Source of the DNA: Pontiella sulfatireligans
Lineage (GTDB): Bacteria > Verrucomicrobiota > Kiritimatiellia > Kiritimatiellales > Pontiellaceae
DNA length: 64,000 bases
Reading direction: 5' to 3'
Assembly: GCF_900890705.1 (NCBI RefSeq)
Contig: NZ_CAAHFH010000001.1
Span: 2,666,001 to 2,730,000, forward strand
In this document: piece after piece, positions 27,101 to 33,537 of the stretch
Layout of the letters: each line of letters begins with the position of its first letter
Numbering within the stretch: the first letter of the stretch is position 1
Notes under the pieces: generated by a model
Seen by the model: only the letters and a program-made list of their open reading frames with translations
Database searches by the model: none
What the model was told of the DNA's origin: nothing
Program-made: the position numbers and the translations under genes

Positions 27101-27530
27101 CCAGATCCGCGCCACCACCATCACGGACTGGGACAACAAAGAACTGCTGATTCCGAACAAGCAGTTTGTTACCGGCGAGCTGGTCAACTGGACGCTGACC
27201 AATTCCATTCTCCGCATCGTGATTCCGGTGGGCGTCGCCTATGGTTCCGACACCAAAAAAGTGGAGTCAACCCTGCTCAGCGTAGCCAGTTCCTACCGTT
27301 TATCTGTTCATGACCCCGAGCCAAATGCCTTTTTCACCGGCTTTGGCGACAGCTCGCTCAACTTTGAGCTGCGCGTCTATATTGCCAATGCCGAAAACTT
27401 CAGACTTGCCAAGCACGAGCTGAACATGGCGGTGGACGCCGCCTTCCACAAGGCCGGTATTGTTATCGCCTTCCCGCAGCTCGATGTACACATGCAGCCG
27501 CAAGCTCCCGCCATGCCGGAGAAGGTTTAA
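24177..27530 (+). CDS. Large mechanosensitive channel, MscK/MscM type
   Basis: 1117 residues. Signal peptide 1-19 (FLTFLLALQLLCITAGA). Residues 20-480 form a periplasmic coiled-coil domain rich in Glu, Ala, Lys and Gln. About eleven membrane segments lie between 500 and 960. The last helix is the MscS pore helix (WLAAALSVGLGFGLQEIFANFISGLI, split around 925-950), followed by the beta domain (RVCDYVTVNGTSGQV, LLIPNKQFVTGELVNWTL) and the C-terminal alpha/beta part. It opens under hypo-osmotic stress in the inner membrane. The start has an excellent ribosome binding site (GAGGAGGAATAA). It is divergent from clpB with a 220 bp shared upstream region. Confidence 0.93.
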   Translation: MKFLTFLLALQLLCITAGAQTNATPSAAEVKELTASVQNDGTIEDIRRQALLKQLEQVDAFLASATQLEEKTAKMARDLQQASSVIEAIQKELLIPEEPLVISSVEAADLTGLEKRMLQSEAKANEAGRRLEKLDAENNALSTQRTKLPELLAGANTRQSELEQTPAIPPEAEGMLPKEARLNQWLISTELRAVSAEAGFYQLELTNYDTLKALQTARIDQATRHVGIAQTQTAALSKAVDRQRRIESEEEATRADQARLEASLHHPEIQAVAERNAELAALRAGEDGLSARQRIAAADLQQARKLTLSTQERSKEIEERIDAAGLTHAVAQLLSRERSSLPDLSHHKPRARVRKREIALVQLSLLDFSDQREELRDIAGSVKRRMDAIGEAPAQEHIRPLLTEYLTAQRKQLDTLISEYNAYFNLLIDLDTAERQLVDSVHVLSDDISEHILWIRSDSAIGLDSPRFFAQGVASIAKRSIWQELAHTLQANFQRNPYPPVLLLISELALIVASIGAKRRLKKIADLVVKIHTDCFFYTIEALFYTALRALPLPLPLFYLAWRIGTVEAPPFSSAVGNACYLTGLFMYCFALLLQAILPDGLVEAHFGADKTVLERFRWRLVRLMAILLPIFWLIALLHFATETAELGRSLARLCYIILQLVIARFAYSIFCRRSKIMEHLIENEQALLLVRFRVLAFYVAVGIPLVIITATLIGYYFTALAMSKWFVQTLGLVFALALVEALLIRWIQVVARKAELERRLRERREHQQQREAGETELPTEPVPAENDEMNFVTLNESTRKLISIIFAFALLFGLWFIWSDAFPALGVFNRIVLWNVFDDTAAAGAGATIAISLADLTASVIVIMLTVAGARHLPSLVELAVLRQLRIDYGTRYAISTIIRYITVAVGLSIALSMLGIGWSKFKWLAAALSVGLGFGLQEIFANFISGLILLFERPIRVCDYVTVNGTSGQVSRIQIRATTITDWDNKELLIPNKQFVTGELVNWTLTNSILRIVIPVGVAYGSDTKKVESTLLSVASSYRLSVHDPEPNAFFTGFGDSSLNFELRVYIANAENFRLAKHELNMAVDAAFHKAGIVIAFPQLDVHMQPQAPAMPEKV

Positions 27531-27585
27531 ACTAAAAACCTGTGCATCAATAAGAGGCAGGATAATACATTGATTGCGGAGAGCA

Positions 27586-27617
27586 CTGTTGCATCGCTTC
27601 CTGCACCTTCTGAGTAG
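27586..27617 (-). pseudogene. 32-bp remnant of a clpB-like 5' end
   Basis: On the minus strand this stretch codes [10 protein letters not shown] and matches clpB 23908-23939 at 28 of 32 bases. It lies just outside the IS1634-type element and has no further similarity on either side. It looks like the scar of a recombination or a lost second clpB copy. Confidence 0.45.
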
Positions 27618-27636
27618 AAAAAGGGGCCAAAAAAGG

Positions 27637-29656
27637 GGCCAGTCCTTGAATATTAACCCGAACTTCTCGGCATGAATATGCGTATCTAACCGACTGTGAG
27701 TCGGTTGCACAAATACGCTTTTCTTGCTACTGGCTACATTCCTCGCGTTGCTCCAAGCAATTCTAGTATTTTTTGCTGGTAGGGAGTCGGGGTTGAGGTG
27801 GTTTTGAAGTCTCCTTTTTTATGGCCTTCCACTTTGACCCGCGAACGGGTGATGGCGGATAGGGTGTTGAGAATGTCGCGAAAGCTCGATATGGGATGCT
27901 GCCCGTCCGGGGTGCGGCGGGTTTGGTCTTTTTTCTTGGCGGAGTCGGAGCGTTTGACGGGGTCGACGACGCTATCGCGTTCGGCCGCGGTTTCTTTTTG
28001 TTCGTCGGCGAAAAGCAGGGGCGCTAGCTGGCTGCGCATTTGGTGCTCGATGTGGTAGGCGAGCATGCAGATGAAGATGTGCGCGCGGACTCGGTTGTCA
28101 AGGCGGTGATAGATGGGGCGGACGTTTAGGTCGATGGATTTGAGGGAGCGGAAGGCGCGTTCGACCATTTCGAGGTTTTTATAGTTGGCCACGAGTTCCT
28201 GGTCGGTCATACGGGTTTTGTCGACGCTGCTGCGGATGACATAGAGGCCGTCGGTGGCGGATTCGGAACGGATCTTTTCTTCGTTGCGGTCAAAGGCGAA
28301 GGTGTCGTCCTCGATGGTGAGGTTGAAGTGTTTCGCCATCTTTTTCTTGTTGATGATTTTGCCGACCTCCACCCCGATCGCATCCTTGCCGCGCAGGGGT
28401 TTGTTTTTGCGTTCGACCTTTTTGATGATTTCGGCGAGAAGTTTTTCGGTGGCTTGCAAAAGGGCTTCGCGCCTTTTTGAGCGGCGTTTGGCGAGGTCGG
28501 GGTTGCGGCAGACGACGAGGCGTTCGTCCGGGTAGTCGGGGTGGGTTATGCTCGCGAGGTCGCATTCGTCGAAGAACGTGAGCTGGATGCTCCCGCACCG
28601 TTCAAGCTTTGCAATGGAGGCGGCATTGAGCGCCGTGATCCAGTCCGCGCCTTCTTCGTCGCGAAGGTATTCGTCGATGGCTTTTCCGCTGATCATTCCG
28701 CGGTCGCCAATGAAGATGACATTCTTGTGGTTGAAATCCTTTCGCACCCGTTCCACCGCTATGGGAAAGGCAATGCGGTCGCTTTCGTTCCCGGCCAGGA
28801 CTTCGACGCCGACGGGCGTACCAGCGGTGTTGCAGTAGATTCCGTAGTTCACTTGCTTGCGATCCCCCCGATGATCGCGGGAATACCCGAATTGGGCCAG
28901 CTCGCAGCATTGCCCCTCGAAATAGGAGGATGAAAGATCGAACAGTACGGGGGCGCCGTCGGCAAGATGCTTTTTCGCAAGTTTCTTTTGGATTTTATCC
29001 TGTCGTTCCAGCAGCCAATCCATTGCCGCATAGCACTCGTTTTCATGCAAATCCTCAAGGGAGAGTAGCTCGCCCAGAGAGGTTGAAGCGGTCTGGGGGT
29101 CGCAATGGCGAACCGTTGCGAGCTTGGAATCCCCGCTGATAATGCGATCAATAATCATCGCCGCAACCACATCCCTTTCACGGGAACGTTTTGAGTCGAT
29201 CATGCCCAGCAGCCCCGACTTTTTCAGCACAGAATGGATGGCTGCAACATGGCCGTGCTGGCGGGCGTCATGAATGGATATGGCTTTTTCAAGAGATGCA
29301 ATCCCTTCCGATGCCGGGATCGATTCGCCCTTGAGGGCCGCCCGAAGCGCCTCGACGAGTTCATCGGGCAATCCGCTCAGATTAGCCACTGTTTTTTTTC
29401 GGACTTTTCCATTTTCCCGCCACGACTCCCGCAAGAGGACGGCGGGCGGAGAGTTTCGATTGGGCACTCGTTCTATATACATGGCCGCACAATATGCGAC
29501 ATAGCGAAACATGCAAGCACTAAGTTTATGTTTACATGGGTACAGATTTTGAAAAACTTGGACATTCTTTTTGTTTAACTCATTGAGTGCGAGAGGATTG
29601 CATCGCAGAAGGAGCCGTATTTCCTCAGAAGTTCGGATTAACATTCAAAAGGGGCC
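27637..29656 (-). mobile_element. IS1634-type (IS4 superfamily) insertion sequence
   Basis: About 2.0 kb. The ends carry imperfect inverted repeats: left GGCC-AGTCC-TTGAATATTAACCCGAAC (27637-27663) and right the complement of GTTCGGATTAACATTCAAAAGG-GGCC (29631-29656). The flanks are A-rich on both sides (AAAAAAGG left, CCAAAAAC right), so a short A-run target duplication is possible but not provable. The element carries one transposase and appears complete. Its right end interrupts the small membrane-protein gene at 29638-29835. Confidence 0.8.
27734..29482 (-). CDS. IS1634 family transposase
   Basis: 582 residues from MYIERVPNRNSPP, the typical N-terminus of the family; the longer frame to 29644 reaches the IS end and is unlikely. 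DDE motifs can be placed: first Asp in VLFDLSSSYFEG (with QCCELAQFGYSRD following), second Asp in NVIFIGDRGMIS and Glu in the YKNLEMVERAFRSLKS segment, where the Y-(2)-R-(3)-E-(6)-K like signature of IS4-type enzymes is visible. The frame is intact with no stop or frameshift, so the element may be active. Confidence 0.92.
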   Translation of the reverse strand: MYIERVPNRNSPPAVLLRESWRENGKVRKKTVANLSGLPDELVEALRAALKGESIPASEGIASLEKAISIHDARQHGHVAAIHSVLKKSGLLGMIDSKRSRERDVVAAMIIDRIISGDSKLATVRHCDPQTASTSLGELLSLEDLHENECYAAMDWLLERQDKIQKKLAKKHLADGAPVLFDLSSSYFEGQCCELAQFGYSRDHRGDRKQVNYGIYCNTAGTPVGVEVLAGNESDRIAFPIAVERVRKDFNHKNVIFIGDRGMISGKAIDEYLRDEEGADWITALNAASIAKLERCGSIQLTFFDECDLASITHPDYPDERLVVCRNPDLAKRRSKRREALLQATEKLLAEIIKKVERKNKPLRGKDAIGVEVGKIINKKKMAKHFNLTIEDDTFAFDRNEEKIRSESATDGLYVIRSSVDKTRMTDQELVANYKNLEMVERAFRSLKSIDLNVRPIYHRLDNRVRAHIFICMLAYHIEHQMRSQLAPLLFADEQKETAAERDSVVDPVKRSDSAKKKDQTRRTPDGQHPISSFRDILNTLSAITRSRVKVEGHKKGDFKTTSTPTPYQQKILELLGATRGM

Positions 29657-29835
29657 AAAAACAAAATGGCAATTGCTTGGTTAATCCGCCGAAATACATG
29701 CGTTAAAAATAGTTGGATATCAGCTTTGTTTGTTGCAGTTCCGGCGAATACATCGAAGGTAAACATCAAAATCAGAAATGAAGCAAAAACACTTACAATC
29801 CAGATTGGGATATAAAGTAAGGCTTTGGGTTTCAT
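29638..29835 (-). pseudogene. Small membrane protein, 3' end replaced by IS sequence
   Basis: 65 codons. The N-terminus is a membrane segment (LLYIPIWIVSVFASFLILMF) followed by a short soluble stretch with DIQLFLTHVFRRINQAIAILF. The last six codons come from the insertion sequence, so the original C-terminus was lost at 29656. It is first in a series of minus-strand genes of an accessory region. Function unknown. Confidence 0.45.
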
Positions 29836-29848
29836 TTTATTTAGCCAT

Positions 29849-29917
29849 GCCAGATGTTGAATTCACCGGACAAGTGGAACGCGGCGGAATCAGTTCCGGT
29901 GCAATAATTTGTTAGGC
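29849..29917 (-). repeat. attC-like imperfect palindrome after the methyltransferase gene
   Basis: On the minus strand it begins GCCTAACAA (an RYYYAAC-type core) and forms a long imperfect hairpin, CACCGGAACTGATTCC / GTTCCACTTGTCCGGTG around a GCCGC tip with unpaired bases, as in integron attC sites. The distal core should read GTTRRRY but is degenerate (AACATCTGGC). It lies 38 bp after the methyltransferase stop, the position of attC in a gene cassette. Confidence 0.45.
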
Positions 29918-29954
29918 ATCCTTTCTTCTCACGCCTTCCCGATTACCCGTCTAA

Positions 29955-30509
29955 TCAGATAGATCTGAACGTAAACACCTCATCATCAACCATGTCCTTA
30001 TTGTGCATCATCCTAAATTGCCTTTTACCGTCGCCCTGCAGACCGATTCTATTGATTGCAAAAGCAACCCGTTTAACATCAACAGACCCAGGATGAGGAA
30101 TAGTCGCAGGATAAACATGAATCCTACCGCCTGGCTTCAATACGCGACGTACTGATTTGAAAAAGAGATCCCAATCATCGATGTACTGCAGTACATCAAA
30201 AACAAATACACTATCAATTGTCCCATCATCCACTGATTCCAGTCGAACATCTTCAGAACTCAATATCGTAATGAACCCTTGCCCGCCAAATTCTGTAATC
30301 CTTTCGCGAAGCACTGCTACTTCATCTGAATTACGTTCTACAGCCAAAACATTGCCATTCTTCCCTACAACCTGAGAAAGCGGTATCGTATACCTGCCCT
30401 TGCCACAACCAAAGTCGATCACGGAACTGCCGTCTTCTACCCCAAGAGCAGTGATCATCTCTGCGCCCTGATCTGTGACCCATTGCTTTTCATGTTCTGA
30501 CATCTCCAT
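29955..30509 (-). CDS. Class I SAM-dependent methyltransferase
   Basis: 184 residues. Motif I VIDFGCGKGRYTIPLSQ (about 31-47), an acidic end of strand 2 (VLAVERN), DSVFVFDVLQYIDDW (motif IV region) and VLKPGGRIHVYPA (post-motif III) give a complete Rossmann methyltransferase of the UbiE/Methyltransf-11 type. The substrate is unknown. A+T content is higher than in core genes of the window, and it sits in a series of minus-strand genes separated by palindromic spacers, which suggests acquisition. Confidence 0.85.
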   Translation of the reverse strand: MEMSEHEKQWVTDQGAEMITALGVEDGSSVIDFGCGKGRYTIPLSQVVGKNGNVLAVERNSDEVAVLRERITEFGGQGFITILSSEDVRLESVDDGTIDSVFVFDVLQYIDDWDLFFKSVRRVLKPGGRIHVYPATIPHPGSVDVKRVAFAINRIGLQGDGKRQFRMMHNKDMVDDEVFTFRSI

Positions 30510-30869
30510 TTGCGTTCCCCTAATTTATCACTGGTTAATACTGTAGCTTGAAGGTATTTGTCGCCGCTTCAATTCTCATTGCAGCACGCATTTTGAATGC
30601 CCAACGTCTTTAGGATTATAGCGAGAGAAGCCAAAGCTGGCATCCATGTTGAACATGTCCTTTGCCGGCAGATTCATCACATTCAGCACTCGCTGTGTTC
30701 TCTTTTGGTGCTGTCTACAGGATGCGGGTGGTGAGTGCAAATAAGAAGAACCACTAATGAACACTAATTGGCACTAATGGGGAGAAAGGCAGGGAATTTT
30801 CGGAAATCGCAAAGTCATTTTATCCACAAAAAGCAACGAAAAGCACAACGCAAACAGGGGGAAAATCAA
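30510..30869. other. Intergenic spacer with dispersed repeats
   Basis: 360 bp without a convincing gene. It contains a CACTAATGAACACTAATTGG-type tandem repeat (30751-30780, related to 3109-3139) and a CACAAAAAGCAACGAAAAGCA stretch (30820-30842), another short repeat style seen also near 19090. A 62-codon minus-strand frame at 30576-30764 has no support. Confidence 0.5.
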
Positions 30870-30922
30870 ATGCCAGACGGCACAGAAAAGGTTGCGCGAA
30901 GCGCCATGTTCAGACGTTAGAA
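30870..30922 (-). repeat. Second attC-like palindrome
   Basis: On the minus strand TTCTAACGTCTGAACATGGCG leads into the hairpin GGCGC-TTCG-CGC and ends near GCCGTCTGGCA. The CTAACG core and the small GC hairpin are typical of attC ends; the distal GTTRRRY is not clear. It follows the unknown gene at 31004-31381. Confidence 0.35.
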
Positions 30923-30992
30923 GTGAGTCGCCGTGCGCATAAACCTCGACCTACTCGACCGGCGTTTTCACGGTAGGTTCCATGCTGGTTGG
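30923..30992 (-). repeat. Direct repeat copy 1 with conserved mini-frame
   Basis: A 70-bp segment similar to 31436-31505. It contains a minus-strand frame 30951-30983 reading MEPTVKTPVE then stop. It lies right after the gene at 31004-31381. Confidence 0.6.
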
Positions 30993-31003
30993 AGATATTT
31001 TAA

Positions 31004-31381
31004 CTAGTCCTGATATAGCCAAACGGCTTGAAATTTTTTCTCTCCACATGGAAGGGTACAGTATTGCTTATGAGTCATATCCATACCTTTCTTTTTGCAC
31101 TCTTTTTTTCGCATTTCGAATGTTTCTTCACTCATGCCCCTCCACCAGTGCAATAAGTATTTGCCACAACTAGGAGCCGGTTCGCACTCTATCTTGTATT
31201 CTTTTTTACCATCCTTATATCTGCCATCTACTTTTGTAATCCACCGGTGTTTCCAGAATTTCCCCCCATTTTCTTCATGTTTTAGATCGGTCATGAATTT
31301 CTGGAATTCGGCTACAGGCATCCAATTTGTTTTAGTTTTTTTGCATAAGTATTGTTTGCTGGGATTAGAATTATCACTCAT
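31004..31381 (-). CDS. Small Cys/Trp-rich protein of unknown function
   Basis: 125 residues, not recognised. No signal peptide or membrane segment. Highly charged (many Lys and Glu), with five Cys (YLCKK, IECEP, PSCGK, KKECKK, YCTLPCGEKK region) and several Trp, suggesting a compact metal- or disulfide-stabilised fold. A weak TTTTAGG lies before the ATG. It is bracketed by two direct repeats of about 70 bp (30923-30992 and 31436-31505), which marks it as a discrete mobile-like unit. Confidence 0.6.
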   Translation of the reverse strand: MSDNSNPSKQYLCKKTKTNWMPVAEFQKFMTDLKHEENGGKFWKHRWITKVDGRYKDGKKEYKIECEPAPSCGKYLLHWWRGMSEETFEMRKKECKKKGMDMTHKQYCTLPCGEKKFQAVWLYQD

Positions 31382-31435
31382 CCTAAAATGGATTTAGCAA
31401 CTGTTTTCATTATTTATTCTCCCTCTCCGCTACAC

Positions 31436-31505
31436 GTGACTTTCGGTGCACATGAACTTCACTTAATCGACTGGCGTTTTCACCGTAAAGTCCATGTCTG
31501 GTTTG
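31436..31505 (-). repeat. Direct repeat copy 2 with conserved mini-frame
   Basis: Similar to 30923-30992. The minus-strand frame 31463-31495 reads MDFTVKTPVD then stop; most differences between the copies keep TVKTPV. The segment can fold (ATGGACTTTAC / GTGAAGTTCAT). It overlaps nothing else and lies directly after the UPF0316 gene. Confidence 0.6.
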
Positions 31506-31506
31506 C

Positions 31507-32109
31507 TCATTTTTTCTTAATTCCACTCAGTACAGAAAGTTTTGATCTCCATCGGTTTTCGGTAGCGGGGAATACACCACCGGAAACGAAACGAACATCC
31601 TCTACGGTGTAGAATGCCTTGGGATTAAAACGCTTTATATGAAAATCCATAAAAGGTAACTGGGAACGTTTGATTACGGCAAACAGCAAATGTACATGGC
31701 CGTTAGAACCTTCTGCATCGACCACGTTAACACTAAAGCCATTGTTCCTCAGGAAAGCGACTAACTCCGATGAGTCACGACGTGCAATCACCTGGACAAC
31801 AATCTTACCTATAGCAAGTTTCTCCTCCAAGAGGATGCCGATGTAGTTACCGAATGCAAACCCAAGTGCATAGGCGATGTAGTTGGCGATATGCGTTAGG
31901 TTTTGCATTATCTGGCCCAGTGCAAGCAACCAAATCAGGATCTCGAAAAAGCCGAGTATTGGAGCAACTATTTTCTGTCCTCTGGAAACAAGAATGATGC
32001 GAAGTGTACCTAAAGATACATCGATAATTCTCGCAAGGCAGATGAGTAGTGGAATGACCACCCAAATAAAGACCGTATAATTCATGAGGTCGTGCATAGT
32101 CACATCCAA
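31507..32109 (-). CDS. UPF0316 membrane protein (DUF5698-DUF2179)
   Basis: 200 residues. Three membrane helices (about 12-30, 45-65, 70-95) with the family motifs ARIIDVSLGTLRIILVSRG and GFFEILIWLLALGQIM; from about 105 a soluble DUF2179 domain (VQVIARRDSSELVAFLRNNG, VHLLFAVIKRSQL). The protein family is conserved in many bacteria, its function is unknown. ATG 32097 (after GGATGTGACT) is an equally good start. It lies in the A+T-rich accessory region. Confidence 0.88.
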   Translation of the reverse strand: MDVTMHDLMNYTVFIWVVIPLLICLARIIDVSLGTLRIILVSRGQKIVAPILGFFEILIWLLALGQIMQNLTHIANYIAYALGFAFGNYIGILLEEKLAIGKIVVQVIARRDSSELVAFLRNNGFSVNVVDAEGSNGHVHLLFAVIKRSQLPFMDFHIKRFNPKAFYTVEDVRFVSGGVFPATENRWRSKLSVLSGIKKK

Positions 32110-32718
32110 TTATAAATTTTGTAAATGTTATGAGTGAGCTGTCGTTCAACAGGCTCTGCTTCTATTCTTCCTTTGTCAGTTTAAATCTAAATAATCCGGG
32201 GTATGGATCAATCGTATTGTGGGTGCTCGGCTTAATCCCACTAGATTTGCCCCCAACTGCTCCCCAAGAAATGCAGAACAAACAAAATTTTCCATAAGCT
32301 TATCCGTTGCCTTGTCTCTTAGGTTTATTTGTTGCAGCGAACGTTACTCATGACGCGCTTGGGAAATAGACGTTGCCTCCCTTAACCGGCAACCACTAAA
32401 AGCCAATAGCTCGCATAGATCTGCACCAGCATGAGCATCGCTTCTCCTGCTTCGTATTGCCAAGGCTCCATCCGTGATCTTCAGGGATCGTTTGATCTGC
32501 TTCCCGCCACACTTTAGAATCGCATAATATATATTTGAATTTTAAGACCGATATAGGCACTCTGCCACACGCTTTAGATTTTGCTGGTTTTGAGCACCGG
32601 ACTGTTTCGTTTTCTTCATGGATAAACAAAGCAGGGTTGCAAGTTCGGGTTACAGGTCAAATTTTCGATTAAAATATGACAAACGTAACACCATCAATAC
32701 AAGCAAGTTAAATCTACT
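32110..32718. other. A+T-rich spacer between UPF0316 gene and tRNA-Arg
   Basis: About 610 bp. A 77-codon minus-strand frame (32396-32629) has no ribosome binding site and no recognisable family. Base composition is A+T-rich as in the rest of the accessory region. No clear repeat or terminator is seen. Confidence 0.4.
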
Positions 32719-32795
32719 GCCCCGGTAGCTCAGCTGGACAGAGCGACAGATTCCTAATCTGTAGGTCGGAGGTTCGAACCCTCTCCGGGGCACCA
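32719..32795 (+). tRNA. tRNA-Arg (anticodon CCT)
   Basis: Acceptor arms GCCCCGG and CCGGGGC, D-arm TAGCTCAGCTGGACAGAGC, anticodon stem ACAGA/TCTGT with loop TTCCTAA (anticodon 32753-32755), T-arm GAGGTTCGAACCCTC, and encoded CCA at 32793-32795. All helices pair, so the gene looks functional. It reads AGG codons. tRNA 3' ends are common integration sites, and a recombinase remnant lies 266 bp away. Confidence 0.97.
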
Positions 32796-33060
32796 CCTTT
32801 CCCCCAATAAAAACAACATATAACCAACATTAACGGGGGTTTTAACCGCCTGACACTGCTTCGTATTGTTTGTTGCTGTTTGCTCCTGATTCAACTGTGC
32901 TACCCCAAGTTAACCCCACCATAACCCCACCGGATCAGAGAAGAGGGCACCCCCCGGCGCAGATTCACGATACATATATCCCCTAAGTTGCACCCAACCC
33001 CTGAAAATTCGTTAGGACACTTCTGGCCTTTTCCCTGTGAATCATGGGGACTCTGAGCTG

Positions 33061-33537
33061 TTAAAGCTCGATCCGGTACGGCACCAGCCGGTCACCATCT
33101 GGCAGCATGACCTTGATCGACGTGTAGTCGTCGTCCTTCGTTGTGATCCCGTCAAAGGGGTTCTCATTTATCCTGGCCTCGGCAGCTACTACATCGAACA
33201 GCAGGCGCAGCAAGCGGATATGCTTTTGATATGTTCCGGTCGCCAGCTCCCCCTTCAGCTTCCGGCTATATGCCTTTCCATCCTTGGGGGTGATGGCGCG
33301 CATAAACTCAATGCGGGGACTCTTTTTTCCAAGCCACGTAGTGAACGCATTCCAGTAGCCCGCAGAAGCACGCATGGTGTCGTCTTTTGCCGTAATGCCT
33401 GAGGTTGTATCATTGCAGAACTCTTCCCATGCGTCGGCAACCTTCAAAGGAGGATTGGCTTCTTCAGGGGAATGAGTCTTTGTTCCTCTTCGCGGCAATT
33501 CCCCTATTGAAAAGAGGTTTGCGCTCAGTCGTCCCAA
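33061..33537 (-). pseudogene. Truncated tyrosine recombinase (core-binding domain only)
   Basis: The frame codes a phage-integrase SAM-like N-terminal domain (VADAWEEFCND, then YWNAFTTWLG, ITPKDGKAYSRKLKG, YQKHIRLLRLLFDVVAAEARI, NENPFDGI) and stops where the catalytic domain should begin; none of the Arg-His-Arg-Tyr residues are present. The first codons overlap the sulfatase 3' end by 13 bp, so the 5' end is probably also lost. Its position beside tRNA-Arg indicates a former integrative element. Confidence 0.7.

Noticed and set aside
30576..30764. A 62-codon minus-strand frame in the spacer after the methyltransferase
   Set aside because: No ribosome binding site, no family, and it overlaps a noncoding tandem repeat.
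29849..30992. A CRISPR array
   Set aside because: The repeats are imperfect, only two copies of each, with gene-sized spacing and no cas genes.
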